In this document: one piece after another, positions 46,721-58,465 of the stretch
Position numbering within the stretch: position 1 is the stretch's first letter
Layout of the letters: every line of letters starts with the position of its first letter
Source: Erythrocercus mccallii
Taxonomy: Eukaryota; Chordata; Aves; Passeriformes; Dicruridae
Direction: 5' to 3'
DNA: 64,000 nt
Assembly: GCA_013397435.1 (NCBI GenBank)
Contig: VZRG01003010.1
Coordinates: forward strand, 1 to 64,000
Program-made: the position numbers and the translations under genes
The notes under the pieces: model-generated
What the model saw: only the letters and a program-made list of their open reading frames with translations
What the model was told of the DNA's origin: nothing
Database searches by the model: none

Positions 46721-49038
46721 TGGCTGTGCTGGTTTTACTCCTACCCAAGTATCTACCTCTAACTTCTTTCTCTTGCTGTTACTAAGAACATGTGTCACAT
46801 ATAGTCCTTAGCAGCAGCAGCTTTCCTCACAGCTGGCAAGGAGCTTAACTCCCCCAGCCTTCGTCTCTTCTTTTTCTGAACTTCAGTGCACATTTCAACC
46901 ATGCTCCAAAGCACTGCTCACAAGTGGTGCTGGCCACATCGTCTGTGCATCTGGTATGTCAGCCAGGTGCTTTGTACAGCAGTCCTGCTCTTTTCTTGAC
47001 ATGTCCCTTGATGCCTTGCTGTCTTGTTGACCTCCAGAGGCACAGGGGAGATGATTACTCTGGTAGAGCTGGATCTATCCTGAGCCAGAGTGAGCAGAGC
47101 CATTCCTACAATCATGGGTGGAGGCTTGCTCCCTGCTGTTTGGGAGGTTAGGCAAAGGCTTTGCAGCTACTATGCTTTGACTTGCCTTGCAGTTGTGCAG
47201 TGGAAGCATGTTGGTGCTGAGACAGTCTGAGCCTCTCTCTTGCTCTGAACAAAGAGCTCATCCAGCAAAACAACCAAATACTGTTCCAAGCCAGAAGTAA
47301 ACTTTCTACCATCCTCCTGGTTTAACTTTAACCCAGAACTGATCCAATCCACCCCAAGGTCACACTTGCTTGTGACAGTATGAGGAAACAGTGTGACCAC
47401 ACAGTTGGGTTAAGGGAAAGGCTAATCTACTTCTCAGGTACAGCATAAGCTTAAGCTGCTTGTGAAAGCACTCCATGCACACAAAATGTGCCGATTTTTA
47501 AATCTGTGATGCTTTCATGAATGTAGCATGATTATTTTTTGGCACTAAACCTTTAATCAGCAATAGGTAGGGAGAGCTTCTTGGTTCTCTTAGTGTTTAA
47601 ATTGCAAAGTTGGTACCGTTCAGGAATATATTTATTGTAAGCTGAAGACAATCACCTTTATACCAACCAACCCTGCCGAAGAGTACAGACTACCCTTCTC
47701 TACTCCCCCCACTAAAAAAGGTTTAAGCAACAACCTCCACCCTCCTATATACCCTAGGCTATATATTCTCACCCCACCACTACCTGGCTGCACAGGCATA
47801 TAATTGCCTATTCAAGGAACTGAATCAAATTGAATGAACAACCAGTCTAACTGCAGTCTAATTACTTTGTTAATTGAAACAAATGAATTCATGCTAAATT
47901 CAGGATAAGGATTTACTATATAGGTACACAGGGGGAAAAAACTTCACTTAAATGACTGTGAGCTCCTTGAATAGTATTCTCCAAAATCTGTCACACATTG
48001 TAGAACCTCATTTTAAAAAGAAATCGTTCTATTCATTAGAACTTCTTTCTTAAGAAGCTTTCAGCATACTGCAGTATCATCTTATTCTTACTTGTGTCAT
48101 TGGCAGACCCCCACTGTTGCCACAGGTATGAAATACCCTTCATTGCAGCCTGCTTTGCCAATCTGCAGATGAAGGCTAGAGGGGATAAATGGTCAAAAGG
48201 TTCAGCCCTTTCTTTCACATGAGCTGCAATAGAGTTGATCGTTTGACAGGAAAGAAAAAATGAAGAGAATATAGATATACAAACAATGCTTAGTGCACTT
48301 CTGATTAAATAATGACAAGAAATAAATCTTGTCCCCCAAAAGACAGGCCATATTAAGTATGTCATATTTTAGACCTTTAACAGTCATCTGTGAATCATGA
48401 GCAGTCTCTTTGTGGTATTATACAGACACACACTGACAATTTATCATCTTTACAACACACAACCTACAACCTTTGTACTCCTGACAGAGCACACATAGGT
48501 CTGTAAGTACATGAACTGGATGTCCTTTCTTCATATTACTCACTATTGCATATGGAGCAGGAAGCATACTGGGCTGTTTAGCAAGATAAAGGGAAAAGAC
48601 TATGGTAAGAGTTCAAACAACCTTTTGTGAGGACAGTTCATTCCAAATTCTTCCAGTAAACTCTGGCCTCTTAAGTACAGTTATTTTCCAGTAAGGGTGC
48701 TAACACCTTCAGTTCAGTAATAAATATGCAATTATTTCCCAGCATTTGTCAGGAAACAGGAAGAGAAAACTGTTTATGTCCAAGAAGCATTTGTATTCCA
48801 TGTCATCTAGAGCTGTAAACTCTCTGATCCTTAACAAGACATATGTTATTATCTTAATAAGACATTGCTACTTTAGCTTGGTCCTCTGAAACACTATCAC
48901 AAAACATCCTACTTTCATTGCCCTCTAAACAAATGTGTCATCAGGTAAATTTTACTCTACCCATTTAGATATTACAGCTACAGTTGTCACACTTAAAATT
49001 AACTGTTAGGAATATCATCTTTGTTATGTGAAGCCAGG

Positions 49039-49064
49039 CAAGTTGAACTAGTCAAGTTGAACTA
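49039..49064. repeat. Short tandem duplication, 2 x 14 bp
   Basis: CAAGTTGAACTA occurs twice, separated by GT, about 830 bases past the F2RL1 stop codon and possibly within its 3' UTR. No function is evident. Confidence 0.8.
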
Positions 49065-49896
49065 CTTTTGAAGTGCATGCAAAAGAACAAAAGAAAGCAA
49101 CCAACTCAAATGTGTTATAAAAAAAATCTTATTTAGATGTCTTAAAAAATACAAGGCACATTTTATAAAATCAAATAGCTATCCATCAAAACTTTTTTTG
49201 TATATCCCCATATAAGACCATGTACTGGCAAATGTTAGGTAACAATGGATAATCTCAACTAATATTTTATGCCAGTGCTAGCTGATAACAAGATCAGCTT
49301 GTCAACTCAGGTAAGATAACATTATAAGCTTTTGCTATGTTAGTATTTACAGCACAGTAACTTGGAAAACAATATATAAATTATATTATACCAAAGATAA
49401 TAAGCAGTCTAATCCAAGATGGTGAAATGGATTCTCCTCTACTTCTCTCTATGGTTTCAAATGATGTTCAATGTAAGCAGGTACACAGAGCAAGGTCCTA
49501 TACACAGTCTATTCAGATGCTTAATACATTACAGTTATAGTTAAACAAAACAGATTTTTCTGGTAATTAAAAATACCAACAATACTGCATAATAATCTAG
49601 ATATTTTGCTTTTATGCAACTTTTATATTCAACAAGAACATCTTCAGCCACAACTCACTTCTAGGTCAGCAGCATTTTTGCACAGCATCTGAAATGTTGT
49701 TTTTAACCCCCCCAGTCTCCCAGGAAGATTTATCTGCTTATCATTTCTACACAGAATAAGCAACTGTCAGTTCCAGATTCCAGGCTTCAGTGTAATTAAA
49801 ACGCAGAGGTGTTTCTTCAGACTCTCTTGTACAAAGTAAGACTATTGTCACTCACATCCTTTCCCCAGTAATAACTTCACTTTTCTAAGATTAAAC

Positions 49897-52800
49897 TCAG
49901 TAGGTTGATTTATTGGTCCTACTTGAGCTTGAAGAATAAGAATTTGATTTCTTGAGGTATCTGCTTGATGAGAGAGACACTTGCATCCTCTGTGTAGTTC
50001 GCACACTTCGGCAAAGAAGAGCGTATTTAAGGTTGTCTCTGAAGTCTTTTGAAATATAGTAATAGATGAAGGGATCAATACAACTATTCAAAGTGGAAAG
50101 ACAAAGTGCAGTTATGTACCACACATACAGATGGCTCTGGCTGTAGGCTTTGAGGAGTGAATAGTGCACAATAATCAGCACATTGCTAGGCGTAAAACAG
50201 ATGAGATACATGGACAGGACAACAATAATGAGTTTGATTGCTCTTTTTCGCTTCTTCCCAGTGCTTACATCTATGATGGAAGCACTCAGGGTCTTAATCA
50301 TTAGAATGTATGCAACAGCAGTGATGATAGCTGGGATTAAGAAGAGTCCAGTTGCAAGTGAGAGAAAATAAGTGAACATATCATGAGCCAAAACATTTTC
50401 AGGCAACACATCATGGCAGGTTGTGATGTTAAGATTTGAAATGTATGCCGTCTGATTAACAAGGTACAATGGAATGGTGCCCAACAAAATCAGTATCCAG
50501 ATAGCAATGGAGATGCCCAAAGCAATTTCTGATTTCTTTTTTGAATGCACTATAGGGTTCACTACAACCCAATACCGTTGTACACTGAGACATGTCATAA
50601 AGAGGATGGAACAGTACATATTTCCGTAGAAAAACCCAACAAATACTTTGCAGAGACCTTCACCAAATAGCCAGTTATTGCCATTTAGATGGTATGAAAT
50701 CTTCAGTGGGAACCAGACAACAAAAAGAAGGTCTGCCAATGCCAAGTTAACCATATAAATCACAGCTGGATGTTTCTTCTTTGTTCGGAAAAAAAAGACC
50801 CAGAGGGCCATGGCATTGCTTGGCAAACCAATTATAAAGACAAAGATATACACAATGGGAAGAAAAACTGTAGTCAGCTTTCCTGTGAGGACTTCTGCTA
50901 CAAATTCATCCACCTTGTATAACTCTTCAGAACTATTTGCAATAGGAACCTTCTGGCCAATGAAACTTCTTCCTTTTGATTTGCTGGATCCGTCATTCTC
51001 TAAAATGAAAAAAAAAAAAGTTATTGCTGTTGTTGAAGTACAGACTTTTTGCCCTTTAAAAAAATAAACTAGATACAGTGATTTACTCTGAACATTTACA
51101 GACAGCCTTATCAACAGAAAAATTAAGACTGATGTTCAAACACTTGACGATTTATCTTCCCTTTCCTTTAAATTTATTATCCAAAAGACAAGTTTTACCC
51201 CTTCAAGAATTCAAGGTTTCTACCAGAAACAAAAACACTTTCCCATGTCACCAGTGATATTAAAAATGCCTTGTTAAAAGTGCCTTGCTTAAATGGGCTG
51301 TCGGGTGCTCCTACCACCTGAACAGCCACAGTAGAAACTGCTCCAACTACCCCAGGGCACCATTAGTTTTCACACAGCAGTGCCAGATCACCTGAGTGCT
51401 GGGACTTAGAGAACCTCACAGCAGGCTAATTTATTTGCAGTAGAAGCTTTGCCAGTTTAGATGGCCCAAAAATCAGGTATGCAGTAAAAAGTAAACAAAC
51501 ATACTACCTTCAGACAAGCTAAATCTGAAAGTCAGAACAGCATGTCCAAAGCCGTGCATGAATGATCTCAAGAGGACCCCACACATTACTACGTATACGA
51601 AGAGAAACTTAAAACACAATAACTCTGTACATAAAGTTGCAGCACAGTTCTCATCTGGGACCTCCTCCAAGAGAGAGGCTCTCTGTGATTTCTACTCGAT
51701 GTATCAGGTGATAGAGCTGTCAGCTAAGGCTGCTCCATACACAAACTACTGTCACTACAAGCTTTGCTCTGCCTCTTCAAATGCTGTGGGAGCTCACAAA
51801 CCATAAGCGTGAGCCAGGTGCTCCTGACTGCTGAGTCCTGTAGGACAGACTTTGGATAGCCCAGTTTGGAACCCCTGCACACACAGCACAGTCCTCCTCT
51901 GCTGACAGGCTAAACCGGATAAGCAATGTCCTGGAATGCATGCCATTCTGAAAAGTCAGACAAACATCCATGTCCATAACAGCTAAAACCGCATGGACAT
52001 GGAAGCTGACTGGTTTAGGGGTGATTATTTCTAAACTCAGTTTCTGTCAATATTTGTGGATTTATTTAGCCAAAGCCCTTTAACTGGAATATAAGAAGAG
52101 TCTTTCGAGTACCTGAAGAGTGAACAGCCACGAAGAACGCTGAAGCATGGCCCCTTTTTTAATAAATAATTGATACACTTTCCAAATGAAAAAAAGCTTA
52201 CACCTTACATTTTAAAGAATTCTTATACAAGAAATATGTAAATACAGAACTGTGTGTGTAGATAGGATAGATTCCCCAAAGTAGCCCACTTTAGACAGCT
52301 GTTCCTTTCAAATTATAACTGAAGAAGTTTGATGTACAGCATTAGACTCCTGTCTAGACCCTGCAACCTTCTGAAGATGTATACAGAAACACACATATTG
52401 ACACTCCTCAGAGTTTTGAATTCAGTTAACCTAGATCCACTTGAGCACTTAAAAATCTCCAGGCCTAGGCAGCCTTCACTGGAAAACAGAGGTGCAAGAA
52501 AGCTTTTTGCCTGTACAATGACATGGACAAATCTTTTCAGTACACTGCATGAAGATAGAGGCCTTAATTATACTAACAAAACCACCATTCTAAAGAAAAT
52601 TAATTCAAATGCCAAATAGTAATTTTGGTCTATATGTGCTGTAATTACAACAAAGCAGAATTATAAAAATTCTCTGTTCATTCAAGCCCTATGATCACAT
52701 CAGCAACACTGTTCAAGACTGCAAGGTTTAATTATAATGCAACAATCCTAAACTGAGCTGTGAATTGGAGAACCCATAAATCCAGCCTAAAGGACATAGC

Positions 52801-55021
52801 TTACAGATACCAGATACTGAAGTGATAGTGAGCTAAGCAATGCTGATTTTCTTAGGCTTACAGCTTAGCTGAGAAAGATCCTGGAGATGCTTGGAAGCAG
52901 ACCCTATATACTAAGTTGTTAGCAGTGATCAGGATACAGTAATAAAATGCACCATACAGGGCAATGTTAAGCACCTGTCCCTCACAAAGTAGTCGATACA
53001 ATCAAATTGCAGTCATGCTATTTTAATTCCATTCCAAAGACTTAGAAGAGTAAATACTACCATTTTGCTCTTACTAATGTTTTGTGATCTGATATAAAAC
53101 AATGCTTTGCAATCGAAGTCCAGAGGTTAGGTAGAAAAATGAAAGCCTAAAGTGTTAGTGAGACACTACAGTAGGAGCTGCACTAAAGTGGATGGACAGA
53201 TACCTGAACCACAGACAGGACGTTGTATTGCAAGAAAGTCAGAATAGATACAAAGGTTTGTTTTATTCTACTTTATAAGACATAGTGATTTCAGAGACCA
53301 AGTCTTGTTTTTATGCTGACTTCAATTCGAGCCTCAAAAGTTCTGACTACATATACTGGGCAGCTTTTTTCAGCCCAGCTAACAACCTATACATATAAGG
53401 AGACAGTGTCCTGTTTCCTTGCAGTTAACACTCCCTCACCGAGCAACCAATCCTTTGTTAGGTATGTGCATTTCTACATCCTTTTCTTACTCTTTCACCA
53501 CTTGCCGTTTTCCATAACAATCGAGCTCTTTTCCAAGACGAGTTTCACCCTGCTTGACTCACATACAGAGAATGCAGTTGAGTTGCTAATCTGCCCACGG
53601 GAAAAGCGAACTCTCTCCTCCCACAAAAGACTCTTTCAACACTTTTGCCATTTGTCCAAAAGATATAACCCGCTACATACCAAACACAGGATTATGCCTA
53701 CCCTGCAGACACAAAAGTGACAGCAGCATGGAGTATCCAAAAATTAACTACTTTACTCATGGTAGTAATACTCCCAACAGGACTAAATTTAAGATTATCG
53801 TCGTTTTTGGATCTGCAACATCTCTCCCTCCCATCTTCCCCGAGAATTCCAAATCCCTCCCTCCGTCCAGGTCAGACAAATAGGCTATTAAATGGCAGTT
53901 TAACTTCAGGAACTCCGCTCTGAACAACAAAATTTGCAGCTACTTAGCATCTATCTCTTGAGAAAACAGGACGTATGCTTGGCTTCAATACGTATATGAT
54001 GTATTCTATGCTTGGTTTCAATATTTACACAATCTTTACGCATATGATTTTATTAGGTAAATAAGCCCGGTATGAAATATAGGACACAGTACAAAGGCAT
54101 GTACAGATATGGGATTTATTATAAAAGGTGGTGAAAAATTAACTTCATGCAGTGAAATATTAATATGAATGACTGTTTAGGGTTTTTTTCCTCAAACTGC
54201 GCTTATGTTCAACAAGCAATAGCACAGACTAAAATTTAAAAAGAAATCTAGCTTTTTAGATCAGGGAAAAAACCCAAGAACGTGGTCTTTAAAGTTTTTT
54301 CACGTTTATCGTAAGGGGGCTCAGGGAGGAGGCTACAAGGAGAGGGGATTTTTACAAGGCCACTAAGTGACAGGACCAGACGGAATAGTTTTAAATGGAA
54401 AGAGAGTAGCTTTAGACTAGATAGTAGAAAGAAACTCTTTATGTGAGGGTGATGAGGCAGTGGAACAGGCTGCCCAAAGAAGCTGTGGATGCCCCATCCC
54501 TGGCAGTGTTCAAGGCCAGGCGGGACGGGGCTCTAAGAAACCTGGTTTAGTGGAAGGTATCCCTGCCCATAGCGGGCGGGATGAGGCTGGAACTAGATGG
54601 GAGCTTTACGGTCCCTTCCAAGCCAGATCATTCCACAGCTCTCTACAAGGCCGGTGAAGCCAAGCCCCACGCGTCCCACAAGCCCTGAGGGGCTGCTCCC
54701 CCGTGCAGCGCTTTCCCTCCCTGCCGGGAGCCCTGCCCGCGGGTCCCGGCAGCCACACAGCCGCCCGCACGCGTTTTCCGACCCGCTCGACCCCGCAGAA
54801 CCTCGCCTCGTCTGCCCGAACCCCAGCCAGGCCAGGCACCTGCCCCGCCGAGTGCCCCCGCCCGCGGCTGAGGGGCGGCCGAGCCCGCCGGGGGTGCCGC
54901 GCTGGCTGCCCCGCTGATGCCAGCCGGGCTGGCGGCTCACGCCGCTCCGCTCACCTTCAGCAGCGGCGGCAGCTTCCAACAGCGCACAGAACAACAGCAG
55001 AAGCAGCAGGCGTGCAGCCAT
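49897..55021 (-). CDS. F2RL1: Protease-activated receptor 2 (coagulation factor II receptor-like 1), 2 coding exons, 389 aa
   Basis: Class A GPCR of the plasma membrane, activated when a trypsin-like protease cuts its N-terminus and exposes a tethered ligand. Coding exons are 55021-54955 and 50999-49897. Donor AAG/GTGAGC and acceptor TTTTAG/AG join in phase 1, giving 389 residues (human 397). Residues 1-21 form a signal peptide. KGR33/S34-F-I-G is the activation site. Seven membrane segments lie at about 65-92, 101-125, 136-169, 182-203, 230-258, 280-305 and 314-338. Family marks are Asp112 in TM2, the Cys139-Cys217 disulfide pair, QRY (163-165) in place of DRY as in human PAR2, NITTCHDVLPE in loop 2, NSCIDPFIYY in TM7, a probable palmitoylation cysteine (Cys352 in ALLCRSV) and a Ser-rich tail. 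N-glycosylation motifs occur at Asn44 and Asn213. The ATG has A at -3 and G at +4. PAR1 and PAR3 are excluded by the loop 2 and tail sequences. Confidence 0.97.
51967..52003. repeat. Inverted repeat, 11-bp arms, F2RL1 intron 1
   Basis: TCCATGTCCAT (51967-51977) and ATGGACATGGA (51993-52003) are exact reverse complements separated by 15 bases, so either strand could form a hairpin. It is not part of any repeat I recognise. Confidence 0.85.
54300..54640 (+). mobile_element. CR1 LINE 3' end in F2RL1 intron 1
   Basis: Recognisable CR1 tail: GTGACAGGACCAGACGGAATAG, TAGTAGAAAGAAACTCTTTATG, CAGTGGAACAGGCTGCCC, GGATGCCCCATCCCTGGCAG and CTGGTTTAGTGGAAGGTATC. It lies antisense to F2RL1, about 315 bases from exon 1, and touches the edge of the CpG island. 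Its right end lacks the usual terminal repeat and fades near 54640. Confidence 0.85.
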
Positions 55022-55520
55022 CCTCTCACCGCACCCCGGCTGCCGCCACTCCGCCCGCGCTCCCGGCCAGTTTCACCTGATACCTGAGCGGGGCGGGGGG
55101 CGCGGCCGGGCTCAGGACCAGCCCCGCGGCGGGCGGGGCCGGGCCGGGCCCTTCCCTCACGGCGGAGGGTGGCGGCGCTGTCCCCGAAATGGTGGGCGCC
55201 GCTCGCCGCCGGCTCCGTTCCGCCCGGCGCAAAATGGCGGTTCCGCCGCAGCCCCCGCGGGCCCTTGGTCAGCCTCAGGCCGCTGAGGGGCAGAGCCGGG
55301 GCTCCCGGGGCTCCCGGCTGTCACCCCGGGCCCTGCCCGCGGGGCCGCGCTGTTACCGGCCCCTCCCTGCCCAGCACGGCTGAGCAGCGCGGCTGGAGCG
55401 GCCCCCGCTGCCGCGGGCACGGTCCGTGCCGAGCTGCTGCCGGAGCGGAGCGGGGCTGTTCTGGGGCCCAGCAGCGTTTAGTGGGACCGCGTTACTCCGG
55501 CTGCACCTCGTAACGTACTG
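54650..55520. promoter_or_regulatory. F2RL1: CpG island and F2RL1 promoter region
   Basis: Very GC- and CpG-rich block, in contrast to the AT-rich surroundings, containing F2RL1 exon 1 and its upstream sequence. GC-box (SP/KLF) matches such as GGGGCGGGG and GGGCGGGGC occur around 55087-55140. No TATA box is seen near the expected start. AAAATGGCGG at 55231-55240 fits the YY1 consensus on the plus strand. CpG-island promoters often fire in both directions, but no plus-strand gene product was recognised. Confidence 0.8.
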
Positions 55521-55555
55521 TGCTGCGCGTTCCAGGTTTTTTATTATTCTGCGTT

Positions 55556-56045
55556 ACAGCATCACAGAACGTTGGAATTTTAGAACAGGTCAGATTGGAA
55601 GCGGCCACAGAAAGTCATCTGGTCCAGTCTCCCTGCCCACGCAGGGTCCTCTGGAGTGCATTTCTCAGGATTTTGTCCCGGGAGCAGCTTTTGAGTGCCT
55701 CTGCTGAAGAAGACTCCACACCTGTGGTCCATGTATTCAGTGCTCGGGCACCCTCACAGTCGAGAAGTTCTTGCTCGTGTTCAGGTGGAACTTCCTGCAC
55801 ATTAACAGTTTCTGCCTGTTAATATCTTATCCTATTGCTTGGAACAGCTGTGAAGAGCCTGGTCCATCTTCTTGACAGCCTCCCTTCAGACCATTAAAGA
55901 CATTGATGAGGTCCAGTCTGTCAAGGGCAGCTGCACAGCGCTCCGGTTATCAGCCAGTCCTTCCAGCCTCTGGGAGGCATCTGGTCCTTTATCCAAGTCA
56001 CAGATGAACAAATTAAACAGCACTGGGCCCAGATACGTCATATAT
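55556..56045 (-). mobile_element. CR1 LINE fragment, reverse orientation
   Basis: The left edge is an inverted CR1 3' end (ATCACAGAACGTTGGAATTTTAG, then GGTCAGATTGGAAGCGGCC). Inverted 3' UTR landmarks follow, such as CATCTGGTCCAGTCTCCCTGCC, CTCAGGATTTTGTCCCGGGAG, and GACCATTAAAGACATTGATGAGGTC farther along. It abuts the upstream border of the F2RL1 CpG island. Its sequence differs enough from the other copies to suggest a separate CR1 subfamily. Confidence 0.75.
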
Positions 56046-56049
56046 GAGT

Positions 56050-57525
56050 TACATTTGTGATACGACAGATGGGCAGGAAAATGTGTAATTGCTGCTTAAT
56101 GCAGATGCATTTGTGGTACTGGCATGACCCAGTAAGAAAGGCTAAGTAAGGGATGTTTTCACTTGGCAGCTTCACTTAAGCTTAGAGTATACTAACTTCC
56201 CTTTGGTTTTGCAAATAGAGATTTCAGGAACAAAATTAGGCACAAAGCATGTCATCAGTGTTTTCTATTTATCTGCACAGATATTAATTTTGAAGGGTTT
56301 TATGGATGTCAAATCAAGCACACGGTTTACCAAATTCCAAAATTAAAACTGTTTGTTCAACCCTGATTCACACCTGCAGACAGTAATGCTCTTATGTTCA
56401 AACAGTGATAAAATTGCCTTTTTTTTCTCCTTTTTTGAATGAGCAGGATATGAATATAGTCTATTTTATGTGGTTCTGAAAGAGAAAAAAAATTTTTTTG
56501 GTCTTTCCATGATGGTCATGAGATACAGCTGGGAATAGATGTATGGGAGAACAGAAGAGATGAAGGCACTGGGAAGTTTGAGGTGTCAGAGTTGACATTA
56601 AGGGCCTCTTGTTTTTGAGTCTTTGTTATAAGTTACTGCATACTTAAAGCACAGTTCCTGTTTGTCATCCACACAGTTTATAGATTTCTCATCTAAGTCC
56701 CAGCCTTCTTGCTAAACATTGGGAAAGTCATAGCCCATCCCTCCAACCTCCCTCCCTGTCTCTCTGTCTCACTTTCAGTGCTGTTTTATTTACTTTGCCA
56801 TTATAAACCTCATAGGCATTTAATCCTGCTTTTAATCACCTTGTTCAGTGAGCTATAGTCTTCTCATCTGGCTTTTTATCTAGCCTCCCTTTGCTAGTCT
56901 TTGTTTTTCCTCTCAGATCTCTATTAGTAAGGAGTGGTCAGTCTTTGTCTCATCCAATACTGATGTAGCTGGTGCTCTCCTGCTAGTGCCTAGTTACAGT
57001 TTTCACTGTTAGTTCTCTCTTGATTTATTCCATCCAGTCCATCTTTTTGTACCCCTTACATTCAAAGTAGACAGCTCCTTCTCTGTTTTGCTTAGATCCA
57101 GCAAAAGTGGAAGGGACTGAGCACACGTGGGAAAAGTATTCATTGCTGTTGCTAAGTAAAATCTGGTCCTGGCTGTCCCATGACAGACCAGAGCTGCAAC
57201 TGGAGAAGCCTGCAGCTGTGTGTAGAAGCACGTGTCACTTCAAGTGCATCTTCTAGAAATGCAGCTCTGGACTTTGCTCCAGGTGACTGTGAGGAAACGA
57301 TGCCAACATAGGTTTGTAATTTGTCTAGTTTCTCATAGAGGTGTCAGAAATGTGTAATTGATGTGAAGATAATCTTCCTTCAAAATCTTATATTAATATA
57401 AAACCATTTGATTCCTAAACAATTAAAAATGGAGCTTATTAGAGGGAATGTCAGGTGATTTAATATCAGAGAAGTCTATCAGCCTGTCTTATAGGAGAGG
57501 CCTTATTTCTGCCTTATGTAGAAGG
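56050..57525. other. Upstream flank of F2RL1, nothing recognised
   Basis: AT-rich DNA with T- and CT-rich tracts and no coding exon, RNA gene or mobile element that I can support. Confidence 0.5.
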
Positions 57526-57529
57526 AGCT

Positions 57530-57830
57530 TTTGAGAAAGGTGGGAAGAAACATTTTACCTCTAGCAATAGCACAAGGGCTAACATATTTAGCTAAAAAGA
57601 AAGTAGATTTAGATAAGAGATAAGGAAGGAGATTCTTTACTGTGAGAGTGGTGGGACAGCGGAATAGGTTGCCAAGAGATATTGTGGATGGAGCATTCTG
57701 GAAGAGGTCAAGGCCAGGTTTAATGGGGCTTTGAGCAACCTGGTCTTATAAAAGGGGTCCCTGCCCATGGAATGTCAGGGATGATCATTGAAGATCTCTT
57801 CCAATTACTCTATGATTCTGTAGGAAACTA
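57530..57830 (+). mobile_element. CR1 LINE 3' end
   Basis: CR1 tail with TAGATTTAGATAAGAGATAAGGAAGGAGATTCTTTACTGTGAGAGTGGTG-type sequence, GACAGCGGAATAGGTTGCC, GTCAAGGCCAGGTTTAATGGGGC and a terminal CTCTATGATTCTGTAGG. It is 5'-truncated and moderately diverged. Confidence 0.85.
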
Positions 57831-58382
57831 ATGGTCTTTGGCACTTGTAAGCAGTTCCTGGTGCTTCGTCTGTGCAGCGCCAGCCAGGCTTTTGTTCTGA
57901 TTTTATTCTACTCAATTTATTGAGAAATTAGAGTTCCTAGTTTACACTTTCAGAAGGGATAATGTTTGTTATGAAGATTCCCCATGTATAGTCCATAAAC
58001 TAGTTCTTCCTCATGACTTAAAAATATTTAATAGAAACTAGAAGTGGTCTTACCCCTGCTCAAATTACTAAAACATCTCAACAGAGCAATGACAAAACTT
58101 GCTGATTTTAGATGTCTTTATTGAAGACAACTGGTTTATCAAATGTACTTGCAGTCCTAGCAGGATGTTTATCAAAGAGTTTGGAAAGAAACTTGTAACT
58201 TTGTAAGCAAACACAAAGCAACTGTGTTCTTGTTCACACTTATCATTGGATAATAATTGAGATACATAAAACTACCACAGGAAAAGTAAGTACATGACTG
58301 TAGAGGCTTAATGAAACCTTAATTCTCTATTACAAATTGGTAGGGTTTGGGGCTTTCTGCTGTACGTTTCTTTTTCTGCTAC

Positions 58383-58465
58383 ATATGTATATCATATATC
58401 TATATATCTGTGTGTGTCTCTGTACATATATCTATAATACATATATATATAAATATAAAAAATAC
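58383..58465. repeat. AT/GT-rich simple repeat
   Basis: Interrupted TATA, TATC and TGTG dinucleotide-type runs (for example TATATCTATATATCTGTGTG and ATACATATATATATAAATAT). This is a typical length-variable low-complexity tract. Confidence 0.8.

Larger units (their letters stand above)
33413..49896. other. Intergenic region between S100Z upstream and F2RL1
   Basis: About 16.5 kb with no recognised gene. Its proximal (right-hand) part must hold the F2RL1 3' UTR. The nearest clear AATAAA on the minus strand is far away, at 47636-47631. Contents seen are old CR1 remnants (37.1-37.6 kb, 45.9-46.7 kb), short tandem duplications (37709-37752, 38042-38080, 40310-40331, 49039-49064) and an unremarkable 162-codon frame at 44564-45052 (minus) that resembles nothing I know. 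Confidence 0.45.
51000..54954 (-). other. F2RL1: F2RL1 intron 1
   Basis: A 3955-base intron in phase 1, the single-intron layout typical of PAR genes, separating the signal-peptide exon from the exon with the activation site and receptor core. It contains an 11-bp-arm hairpin (51967-52003), a CR1 tail (54300-54640) near the exon 1 side, and otherwise AT-rich DNA with no other exon recognised. Confidence 0.9.

Noticed and set aside
47640..47830. Possible mitochondrial insertion (C-rich, TTAAGCAACAACCTCC-type sequence)
   Set aside because: The pyrimidine-rich strand recalls bird mitochondrial DNA, but I could not match it to any mitochondrial gene or the control region.
51000..51114. Upstream extension of the F2RL1 exon 2 frame (starting MIRLSVN...)
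   Set aside because: This part includes the poly-pyrimidine tract and the TTTTAG acceptor, and it has no similarity to PAR2. Exon 1 with a proper signal peptide joins in phase at 50999.
54593..55021. 142-codon minus-strand frame read straight through F2RL1 exon 1
   Set aside because: Only the first 22 codons are coding. The frame then crosses the GTGAGC donor into GC-rich intron, where open frames are common because stop codons are scarce.
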